Below are positions 54,501 through 64,000 of a DNA stretch of 64,000 bases, piece by piece. A program made the translations under genes and the position numbers. Under the pieces are notes generated by a model. The model was not told where the DNA came from and searched no databases. It saw nothing but the letters and a program-made list of their open reading frames with translations. The stretch's first letter is position 1, and every line of letters begins with the position of its first letter. The stretch is taken from contig CM026561.1 in NCBI GenBank assembly GCA_015143295.1, forward strand, positions 41,358,875 to 41,422,874. The letters run 5' to 3'. Source of the DNA: Tetracentron sinense. Its lineage: Eukaryota > Streptophyta > Magnoliopsida > Trochodendrales > Trochodendraceae.

Positions 54501-57500
54501 ATATCTTCCATTTCTAACTTAATATTTAACATATTTACTCTTTGATTTTCAGGGCTCAGGATAATTATCTCAGGAGCCAAGAGGAGATTACGATAACAGG
54601 TCTTAGTCTTGGATATTTATTTGGCATTCACATTAATTGCCTTTCTTTCTTGTTGGGAATATTTTCAAATTGTACGTGTCTAAACCTTTTGAATTTATCA
54701 TATGCACAGATCAGATCCCCGTTGAAGGAGATCTTTATGTTGCTTTTGATATCAATGAGGTCAAACTTCTTTTTTCTTGTTGTAAACCAGATCTTACTTC
54801 TGTTGCTTTGTTTGTATTTGATCTTTGAATTGCTAGGTACTGTAGGTTGCATAGTTATCTGACAAAATTTCTACATTGTATAGGATATTATGATGGATAT
54901 ATCAAATCCTCCAGAGGTTTCAGAAATCGGTGTTAGTCCAATGGAAGAAGAGTATGCTTCTTGTTTCTTCTGAAGGTTTCCTTGACACTTATGTATTTCG
55001 AGGGAATCAACTTAACAGCACCTTTCTTTCGCAGTGTCCCCCCTTCAATCCCAGTGGGCAATAGTGTGGGTGTTTCAGATCCTGGTCCAAGTAATCAGGC
55101 AGAAGCATTTAGCGGGAGGCTTCATGAAGACCATTTCTCTCAAAACCTTCCAGAGATTGAAGTTATGCGTGATGTAGTTCATAATTTTGGACCAGAAAAC
55201 CTTTCAGTCTTGCCAGATTTGGATAATGACAGTTTTGAACAGAACATATATATGGATCAGACCACAAACGAGAAAGACACCCTTTCTCCAATTATGGAAG
55301 ATATGCCAGTTTCTGGAGGACAATCTCTGCCATTTCAGCTACATCCTGAACCACCACCTTCTGTTTCTTCAGAAGAGGCTCCTGGGCTTTTTAATTCTCG
55401 TATTTCATTGGGTGGGTGCATGCTTGTCATCATTGTATCTTTCCTTGGGTGATTTAATCGAGGTGCCAAAGAACTTTTTTAAAACAACCTTGCTGCCTCA
55501 TGATGCAGGGCATATATCACCTGAACTGGTGATCCAACCAACTCCACCTGTTGAGAAGCCTAAACCGAGACGGAGACAGAGAAAACAATTATATGACGAG
55601 TCTCTGGTGTTGAATAATAAGCACCTTTTTAGCTCATGATACATGTGAAATTCTTTTTTGCACATTTACTCTTTATTAGGACTGGAAGATCATGGACATC
55701 TGTGGATTTTATAGGTTTATGAAGAAAGCGCTTGAAGACCCAAGTGATCTACCGTGGAAGAAAAAAAGATGCCTTCCCTTAGTTTTGGATGTTTGGAAGT
55801 TCAACAACAGCTTGAGAAACGAACAAATCTTCTTTGAGCCCTCAATTTTTGGTGAGAGGGTTTCTCCTTTTGCTGAATTGATCTCCTTGCATACTAGGCA
55901 GTGTGAGCCTCTGAGGAACTGCTCTTACACAAACTCGGATGTTTATCTTTTTGCAGGGTTTTGCCCAAATCTTCAAAATATATCCAAGAAAGAGACTATT
56001 TCTTCCAAATCTCAATTAGATCATGTAGAGGATGCTCTTCCAGAGCCTAGGAATGCACAATCTCATGCTCCCATGCCTGACCTTGATATGGATATTGAAC
56101 GTCTCCAACGTGATGATCACACTGGCAGCAATATTTTGCATGAATTCATGCTTTCTCCGTCTAGATCGATGCATTCTCCATTTAGAGGAGATGATTTTGC
56201 ACCCTTTTACACCGACAATATAGGGTCGGAACCTCAGATGGAAACAACTGTCAGGATTGAAGTACTGCCCACGCCGGATATAGAAGGACCTACTGGACCA
56301 TTTGGACTCGAGTTGGAAACGCCACTGACTTTTTTACGGGAGCAACTGGGCATGGCGGGCACTGGTCTTTCAGATATTCCGGAGTGGCTGAATTCTGCAG
56401 TAGAAGTGAGTATTTTTAACAGTTCTCTATGTGAGAATTTATGCGTGCATGCTATCTCTTAGAAAATAATTCAGTTGTTAAAATTTTCCTGTTTAATGAT
56501 CTTTAATCTAGTTTCCTTGAGCACTAAACCAAGCATGTTATTGATTCCCTTGCTATTTTCTATTGTAGGACCTAAATTTTCTTGAAGCAGACAACACACC
56601 AGCTGGTAAGCCTTAAAACCTTTCATCTCAGACATGACTATTTGAATGATGCCATATGATCTGGATAGTGCTTATTTTCTTGGTTGCTCTTGGCAACTCT
56701 ATGTAAATGACACAGAAAATTTTCTTGGCTCATTATATTTAGTGATCCGTCATATTTTGTTTTAATAAGATATCTGTCGGGGATAAAATATCCATAGTTC
56801 CATACTTGTAACAGGAAGCCAAGGAAATGAAGAAGTTGAAACATTGTCTGTAAGAACAAGGTAACAATAATGTTTCTTTAATAGCTTTTGGTCTCAATGG
56901 TATTCTACCATCTATAATGGCCTGTAAAATGTATTTTACGTGATTGGTGTGCAGGGCTGTGGCTCAATATTTAAAAAGAAAGTCTCCTGCAACCCAAATA
57001 TCTGAAGAGCAATCAGGAAACCTTAGCTTGAACAAGATCTTAGAAGGTAAAACAAGAAAACTTTGTGCCCAGATGTTCTTTGAAACACTGGTAACCCCAG
57101 ACACCTTTTCATCTAGCAATGCCACAAGTATTTTCATCACTTCATAAAAAAATTCTTTTCTTGCAACTTCTCTTCTTACGTCCTTCTTTACCTTCTTCCA
57201 GTTTGTCTAGTAGTCTTGGATTCGTAAATTCTTTAATTGTTGGGGACATCCTTGGTCCATTTTAGCTCTTCCGGGTTATAAGGAACTAATATCAGCATCA
57301 TAAGAATAACTTTGCAGTTGCTTCTGCCATACATGCGTGGAGACCAATCTACAACTCTTCACATGTTTCCAGTGTGGATGGTAAAATGAGTAGTTTGTGT
57401 CCTTGTGAAGGCTGTGGCTAGGTATGTTTTAGAAAAAAAATGAGCTTGTTTATAATTGTAACTAGGAGTTGGAATAGGTTTAAGGATTTGTTGTCTTGCT

Positions 57501-58994
57501 TAGCAAGTTTTGGTTTCTAACTAGTTTCTGGAATAGGATAAGGTTCAGTTTTATAAAAATGCTAGTTATGTAAGTGGGCTGTATGAGAATGTATTAGAGT
57601 GAGTAGTGAAAGGAAGATGCGGTTTGGCATGCGAAAGTTATAAGTTTGCTTGTTCATAACTTCATATATATGTATATATATATAATCTTTCTATATAGTA
57701 ATTTATGTTTTCACTCACCAAGTCCAGACTCCAATGCTTTGGGCTAATGAATTCATCCATTTGTATTTGTGGATTTTATTGCTCTTTCTGTGGTAGGAAA
57801 TAGTTTGTTTTATGTTCAGTCCTTAGTAGATTAATCTATTTCATTGTTTAGTCCGTAGTGGCATACTTGTAATTTACTTTTATTTCCCATGGTTATAATT
57901 TGAATTACTAACGTTTTAGCTTAATCTCCAACTGTATTAGCAAATGCTGCATTTTTTCATTTGTTACATTCTCCCTAACTACATAAATGGTTAGGATCAT
58001 CTGACACTCCTGATTTGTGTTCTAGGAGATTTCATACTTCCCCTGACCTATCAATTAATGATCTGGCTCAACGAGCAGTTAGTGGACATGCCTGGTAGAG
58101 GCCCCACTGTGTTTTTGTTATGATATTACAGTAGTTTTTTTTTTTGTTATATATATGAAGTTCTGTCTCGATTATAATCCTTTGGCTGTATACTAGTTAG
58201 GGTTATTTCATCAGGGTGTGAGATACTATATAACATGTTGCAAAAGACTTCAGTTGTACACCAAGTTTTTGGTGGATCATCTTCACCCGTGGGATATAAC
58301 TTAAACTCGTATGCCTTAATCTGTACTTGATTATCATTCATTTTATTCGTTTTCATGTTATTTACTCTAATCCTTTTCCTTTCTGCAACATAAATTCCCC
58401 ATTCTCCTTTTCTTTAATTTAATAAACATTGTGTTCTTTAGTTGGGCTTCTTGTTCTTGTCTTACATTTTTTGGCGAGTTCAAATGCTGTGATAAAATTT
58501 AAATGGTATTCCCAGTTCCTGTGTCAGTTTTTGGCAAGTTCAGCTTGCGATGAAAATTTATATTTTTTACTTAGTTTTCAATTGGTGTTAAAAGTACTTA
58601 CATATTGAAAACTCATTACATCCTTGGTCATCCGAATTTATGTTTATGTGATGAAACAGCTCTCTGTATCAACCCATATCTCTGATCTTTGCGGTCACTT
58701 ATTTTGATGGTCAGTGTTGGTATTCCTTTTATACAATCTGATTTTTCCGGCCTGCTTCATTATGAATTACATTCCGTAGTTGTTGTAACTATCACTTTCT
58801 TTGTTAGTTCAACCTTGGAACAGTTTCTTGATAAGCAGAGGAAATGATATCACCATTTTAGTGGATATGTGATTATGATTACTGGTCAACTGTAGGTTTT
58901 GAAGAATTATGGGCTTATTGATGTACATCAACAAGAAGCTTATGGTGATATTACTTTGGAGTTGACTCCTACACTCTCAAAGGCCCAATTCTGA
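48540..58994 (+). CDS. SYN3: RAD21/REC8-family cohesin alpha-kleisin, SYN3-like
   Basis: This is the kleisin subunit that closes the SMC1-SMC3 ring. Exons: 48540-48669, 54203-54464, 54553-54599, 54710-54759, 54884-54951, 55035-55411, 55509-55620, 55715-55851, 55957-56405, 56569-56605, 56815-56860, 56955-57090, 58896-58994; they join in frame to 649 codons. The N-terminal Rad21/Rec8 domain (about residues 1-105) starts MFYSHNLLAQNGPLGTIW and continues IMFPEVPIALRMSAHLLLGV and RIYSKKVDYLLHDC. The C-terminal winged helix, which binds the SMC1 head, has LSLNKILEGKTRKLCAQMFF and ends GLIDVHQQEAYGDITLELTP. The overall length and the SPFRGDDF and ARxxxQYLKRKSP-like blocks are closest to the SYN3 (RAD21.2) subfamily; paralogue assignment is less sure than family. 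Intron 1 is 5.5 kb and intron 12 is 1.8 kb. Intron 7 seems to use a GC donor. Confidence 0.88.
50926..50990. repeat. Short direct tandem duplication, ~31-bp unit
   Basis: ATTTGGAATTAATGGATTTG followed by AAAGATATTTAT is present twice in a row. It lies in SYN3 intron 1. Confidence 0.9.
51288..51930. mobile_element. MULE-like MITE in SYN3 intron 1
   Basis: The left end ATTTTAAAGTGCAAAAGCGTGA and right end TCACATGCCTTTTAAAACACT are imperfect inverted repeats, followed inward on both sides by CTCAAG/GCCTCA words. The flanks GGTAGATCA and GGTAGATAG share 7 of 9 bases, compatible with an old 9-bp duplication. This TTTTAAAAGGC-GTGAGGC end is common in plant repeat sequence. No coding capacity. Confidence 0.6.
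52243..52452. mobile_element. Short hAT-like remnant in SYN3 intron 1
   Basis: Starts AAGGGCAGAGC and ends GGCTACGCCCCT(A), with an internal GGGGGCTTAGCCCCCC and GGGGGCTTCAGCCCC. This resembles a shortened relative of the 22485-23479 element. The flanking 8-mers GTCCCATC and TTCCCATT match at only 6 positions. Confidence 0.5.
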
Positions 58995-60712
58995 AGTTGG
59001 ATACCTTACTAAACATGTTTGATAGGCCTTCATGTACATAGGTAAGGAACTATCTGTTCATATCTCGAACAAACATCTGTGACATATTCTGTCTTCAACT
59101 GAAACATCTAAATGGACGATCTTTGTCAACAAATATTTGGGATTTCGATTCCTCCAACTTTTCCTTTTGTTGTGACCAATATACCCATTTTACTATTACA
59201 GGGTAGTCATCTGATTTGAACACGCAAAATTTTGGAACCAACTGTGCCAGAGCTGTTTATAGTGATATTTGTTTGAGCTTTTCTTATCCACATAAGAGAG
59301 GTTATGACGGGAAATACCCATATTACTTTTGTGTGTGTGTGTATAATTATCTATATTCAACAGGTCATAACATCTCTTATGTGGAGGTATTTCCTGTCAT
59401 AAATTTTATTTTTCAATTAAGGTGAAGTCTTCAGACATTAGTCCCCTCCTACTTAAAAGTCATGCTTGTCCTTGCATTTGCGTATACAGTTTTTTTTGGT
59501 GTATGCAATATCTGCATTCCGGTTCAGTTCATTTAAGCATATTTCTGATGTCAGTTGAATCCCACTCCCTCAATTTTCACTATTTTGAGTTATAGAAATT
59601 TGAATGTCTAGTTTGAGACACAAGCATGATTGTATGGTTTATGAATTGCAGTTGGGTTTCTGCTGGAAGCGTCAACAGAAAACCGCATCTTAATTTTAAA
59701 AGTTGACATCTGCAAGTGCAAAGTGGATGTGCATTTTCTAGCATTGCTACAGATGCTGCTAACTTATTTTAATTAGCATTTTGCCGTTTTTCCCAGTTCC
59801 ATCTCTGTAATTAAATGTAATTTTCTTGCTGGGACTGACTGATGACTGCCATTTTTGAAAGAATAAATGATTAGCCGAGATTATTTTGGAATAGTAATTT
59901 TCCCTGTAATTTGCTTAATTTTTGTCCTTTATCCTTGTATTCACCATTTCACCCAAAGATCCAGCATTCTTATTAAGTCACTCTAGAGCGATTGATCTCC
60001 CTCTAGTGATATCTTCCCATCTTTTCTCTTAAATGGATATATTTCAGAAGTAGAACTCATGAAAACAGTGCAAAATTGGAGATTTTCTGTTTTTTGGTTA
60101 GAAATAGAGGAATTCAAAAAATATGAAAATAAATAGAGATTTCTTGTCCACAGGAAAAAATAAAGAAGGGGCAAAGCTATATGTATCTGAGTTGACAAAA
60201 AGGCCTCATAACGTTTCCTTTGGGCTGTACTTTTGAAGCCCATTATAGGAACATGCTAGGTGGAGCTGTTAAAGGCCGGGCCAGGTAGGGTAATTGGCTA
60301 GGCCCAAGCTTTACCTATAAGGGCCAGGGTCTTGTAGAAGAGTGCTTTTATATTTTATACTTTCACTGCCATTAGCTGCCAAATTGATGTTCCCTCATTT
60401 AATTCAAAATTTGGTTTTAATGTTAGTTTTGTTACTGAAATCTCACTATGTTTAGGTGTGAAGAACATCCTCATCAATGATGTTGATCCATAATTCAGAT
60501 CTTTATTTTGATTTTTACTTTAATAACTTTTTTTGTGGGTTGAAGATTACATTTTTCCTTTTGCAAGGTAAGAGATTAAGCGCGTTAAAATCAAAGTAAT
60601 ATTTCAGTTTAAAATGAGCTACGATAATCATTGATGAGAACTAGAATTGCTTTGGTGACAAAATAAATATGATGAGTTGCAAGAGCTCCAATCCTCAAGC
60701 AAACCACTGGCC
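58995..60712. other. SYN3 3' flank, no further gene seen
   Basis: AT-rich, with short ORFs only and no recognisable domain. It contains the hairpin at 59289-59384. At 60232-60300 there are GGGCT/GGCCC words, but no gene follows. Confidence 0.5.
59289..59384. repeat. Inverted repeat with a TG microsatellite loop
   Basis: TCCACATAAGAGAGGTTATGAC and, about 50 bp later, GTCATAACATCTCTTATGTGGA form 22-bp arms with one mismatch. A TG run lies in the loop. A 13-bp block next to each arm (GGGAAATACC / GGTATTTCCTGTC) is also complementary, but it is placed so that the two blocks form a permuted rather than a continuous stem. Confidence 0.85.
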
Positions 60713-63180
60713 ACTTTTTTTTTTTTTTGGACGGTAAGATAGGGTTAGGTGGACCCCGACCAAATATATTAGAAAGAAAGGAATTTACATTCTCAAGTAC
60801 ATTTTTCCAGCTCTATCCTTACTTATAAAAGTTTCAAAATCCCTTGGAAATAAAGATGGAGGAAAAGCCAAAGAGGAATTATCAATACAAAGTTTAGCTA
60901 GAGCATCTGCCATTCTATTAGTTTCACGCCAGACATGAGTCACTGAACAAGACTCGAATTCCCTAATCAGTTCTTTGGCTCGGTTGATGTCTCGCCACCA
61001 TCTCCATGGGGGGTCCAGCTGTCCATTGATGCACTTCACCATCCAGTTTGAGTCCGAATAAATCAAGAGGCGGGTAATATTGTGGTCGTTGGCCATCTGA
61101 ATTCCTTTGATGATTGCTTTCAATTCAAGTATATCAATTTCTTCACGCTCACACCCATATGCAAAAGCAGCACAAGGTTCCCCCGCATGATCACGAAGGA
61201 TTCCTCCGAGACCGGCAACATTTGCATGTAACGAGCCATCGGTATTCAAAGACCCCCATCCTTCTGGTGGAGGGCACCAAGCACAATGTCTTCTTTCCAA
61301 GACCTGATACTCTACATCTAAGCCCCAAGCATGCATGAAGGTTCGGTTTCTCTCAGTGTCCTCCACTTTCGGTTTAACAGCAGCAAAACGACTTCTTGTA
61401 TCATTTCGAATGATTTGGGCTATCAAAGCATGGTCATTGCACTCATGTTTAAAAATTCAAAAATTCCTCTCCCCCCAAATATGATAAATAGTGGCGTTGA
61501 GAGCCACTTTTCTCACCATCTGAATTGGACCATCACCTCGGAATGCATTAGCGATCCAAACCTGCTCTTCATCCCATCCAAGAATGTTTCGATTCCTAAA
61601 ACCACACCATGCGAGGACACATTCCCATATGAGTTTTGTAAAAGGGCAATCAAAGAGCAAATGGTTCAACCCTTCTGGTTCAACCCTTCTGGTTCTAACC
61701 AACAAAAGACACATCGGGATCTATTGAGAATACCATGCCTCATTAGTATATCTTGCGTTTGAAGACCCTTGGACCAGGTAAGCCAAGCAATGAAACTATG
61801 GCGAGGTATGTTCATCTTGAACCAAACCAAACTCCTCCAATGTATACGAGGTTTCTCCAACCTAATAGCTTGCCATGCCGATTTTGAGGGAGTAAGTCCC
61901 TTTGGCGCTGAGTTTCCAAATGACCTTATCCTCCATGTTATCTCGCAATTGGTGAGGGGAAGGAAGTTCATTCCACACGTCCATGAACTCAACCGATCTA
62001 GCCGGGGGAGGGGTCCAATCACCATTATGTATTATGCAGGAGGCCATAGCAGCCCTGGGGAATTGGAGACTGGGCCCAAATCTTTCGAAAAGAATACCCG
62101 ACGGATGCCAGGGGTCGTACCAAAAGGATGTGTTGCGACCATTGCGGATAATATGACTGATCATTTCTTTAGCTTGCACACGGACTTTCAAAATTTGGTT
62201 CTTTTGATGTAAAAGGTTGCCATACACCCACTCCACCCACAAGCTCTTTTTCCTCAAAGCAATTTCCCATGCGAGACAAAGGAGAGCAGCGATATTCCAT
62301 TCCTTTATTCGTCTTAAGGCTAAACCACCGTCATCATAGGGACAGCAGACACATTCCCAACTGATAGGTGTGTTTTTCCTTTTTTCTAAAGATCCTGTCC
62401 AAAGGAAGGATAGCATATCTGTTCTATGGATTTCATGACAGCTTTTGGGAGCAAAAAACAATTGGTCCAAAACATCTGAGAGCTCATCAAGACTGATCTT
62501 GTCAATTCCACTCTGCCAGTATAGGAGAGCATATTACCTCTCCACGCTTGAACTTTCTTTGTGATTTTTTCCTCCAATGGTTGACACGTACAGATTAGCT
62601 GACAGCTTCTTAGAAGTAAGAGGAATACCCCAAGTATTTAACTGGCAAGCTGCCAATTTTGTAGATGAGGATTTCCTTGATCCGACGCATGACATTCATA
62701 GATGTTCCCGCCAAAAACATAAGGTTAGGTTTGAGCCCTGAAATTGAAGAGAAATCTGCAAAAGTTGCCATAAGTGACTCATCCGCTTTTAGGAAGACGA
62801 GTAAGTCATCGGCAAAGGAAAGATGAGAAATTGAGGGGTTAGTACATTTTGGATGGTGTAGTATGGCCCCAGAAGAGTAAGCTCTATTGAGCTTCGCAGA
62901 TAGTTCCTCCATAGCTATCACAAATAGAAAAGGGGATAAGGGGGGTATGCTTTCCGAATATCAATTTTGATTGCGCACCTTGGCTTGCCAATGTTTCGAT
63001 GATAATTTCATGAGTTAAGAGAATATTATCTGCAATCTTGCGGCCAGACACAAACGCTGATTGGTTCTGGCTAACCACTTCTTGAATCACCACTTTGAGT
63101 CGGTTTGCTATAACCTTGGAAATGCACTTGTATATCACATTACACAGAGTAATCGGTCTGAAATCAGCACTGACCACTAA
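60713..63180 (-). mobile_element. 5'-truncated LINE retrotransposon, frameshifted
   Basis: Read on the minus strand from 63180. Reverse transcriptase pieces come first (ADFRPITLCNVIYKCISKVI, QNQSAFVSGRKIADNILL, then LSHLSFADDLLVFLKA, whose FADD box is the catalytic motif). Next is the post-RT region (MLSYTGRVELTRSVLMSSQ and DDGGLALRRIKEWNIAALL), a zinc-binding zf-RVT segment (RHGILNRSRCVFC...LNHLLFDCPF) and an RNase H domain (NTDGSLHANVAGLGGILRD, LELKAIIKGIQ, YSDSNWMVKCI, MADALAK). A 15-base T run at 60715-60729 is the poly(A) tail on the minus strand. The endonuclease and the first part of RT are missing. Frames break near 62890, 62600, 62470 and 61680. Confidence 0.9.
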
Positions 63181-64000
63181 CAGTCACTAACAGTAGGTAA
63201 ATGATATCCGAATAAAAAAAAAACAATAATGCAGATGGAGCCTTGCCCTTTAGGATATGTTTGATGCCGAGAAATTATGTGAAAACATCGAAAATAAAAG
63301 ACAATTTTTTTAGTTGTATTGTGTTCACTTTTCTTCTCTCCTTTTCACTTATTTTCTCGGCGACCGGTTAATGTTAAACCGGCAAGTCCACCCTATGTAG
63401 ATAGGCTTCCTTTTAAGACTGATCAATAAGTGTGGTGCCATGGTTCAAAGGCAATGAGATGCTTTCATTGATTCCGAGTTTGAGCATGTCCACAATTTTT
63501 CTTCTTGGTTTGGAAGATATTGTGTGCATCCTGGGGATTAGTCCCGATCCAAATGTGTGGGGACTGGGACACCCTCTACTCGTGAAAATAAATTATATCA
63601 GAGGATGGGAAGATTCCGAGTTTTTCTTGATGGTGTTGTCAAAAGAAAAATGGATCTACTGAATATGAATTTGAACACCACCTGTGATGTGAATGGATTC
63701 TTCAATGGGCAGTGCTACATGATTCTGAAAATGCTCTTCAAAGTGACACAATGTATAATTTTATTTAAAACCGAACTGATTATGTTAATTAAGCAATGTA
63801 AATATGAAATTTTTATATGCTGCTTATAAAATGATTAGATTTTTTTTTACTAATGAATTATTCTAAAATTGGGTCTCACTCCGAGCCTTTCCATTGGGGA
63901 AAGTGGGTGAAAACAAGTGAAAGTATGAATTTTTTTTTTCGTTCCAAGGACACTTTTTCTGATTACCATTAAAGAGAGTTAAAAGGGACACGTGTTGATA
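63181..64000. other. Right flank, no gene seen
   Basis: Only low-complexity ORFs. A SINE-like phrase (CTGGGGATTAGTC, then GGACACCCTCTACTCGTG) occurs at 63531-63590. The last 30 bases (GAGTTAAAAGGGACACGTG) match the arm of the fold-back MITE at 22562, so another copy probably continues beyond the window. Confidence 0.5.

Overview
This is a stretch of plant (angiosperm) nuclear chromosome. The introns are GT-AG, up to 11 kb long and AT-rich, and the non-genic sequence is packed with CACTA, hAT, MULE-like, Ty1/copia, Ty3/gypsy and LINE remains. The species cannot be fixed from the sequence. Long repeat-filled introns around conserved single-copy genes suggest a non-model angiosperm rather than a compact genome such as Arabidopsis.

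Three complete protein genes can be rebuilt exon by exon. (1) TOP6B, the B subunit of the meiotic/endoreduplication topoisomerase VI-like complex, lies on the minus strand from 39402 to 16957, with 19 exons and 673 codons. (2) A chloroplast two-RRM protein of the PSRP2 type lies on the plus strand from 40072 to 43113, with 4 exons and 255 codons. It is head-to-head with TOP6B across about 670 bp. (3) A RAD21/SYN3-type cohesin alpha-kleisin lies on the plus strand from 48540 to 58994, with 13 exons and 649 codons.

The left 10.8 kb is different. Pieces of three unrelated housekeeping genes lie in a row, all on the minus strand: the first exon of an ISWI chromatin remodeller (10294-10061), the 5' exons of a MAEA/GID9-type CTLH ubiquitin-ligase subunit (about 9071-8182) and five internal/C-terminal exons of a GSK3/SHAGGY kinase (3239-1718). 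Their reading frames are largely open, but no gene is complete. The array ends on the right at a CACTA-type terminus with an array of subterminal GGCG/CGCC repeats. I interpret it as a gene-capturing (Pack-CACTA-like) element; its left end is less certain.

The rest is mobile DNA. A LINE 3' fragment lies at 10981-11479. AT-rich intergenic DNA with MITE remnants fills 11.5-16.9 kb. TOP6B introns carry an LTR-like block, a 995-bp hAT element and a three-level nest: a MULE-like element with a 9-bp target duplication, containing a copia element with a 5-bp target duplication, containing a 555-bp hAT MITE with an 8-bp target duplication. A broken gypsy element ends in an LTR only 242 bp upstream of the cohesin start codon. 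A 5'-truncated, frameshifted LINE fills 60.7-63.2 kb. Direct tandem duplications of 14-122 bp recur across the window, and two of them duplicate a splice site of a real gene.
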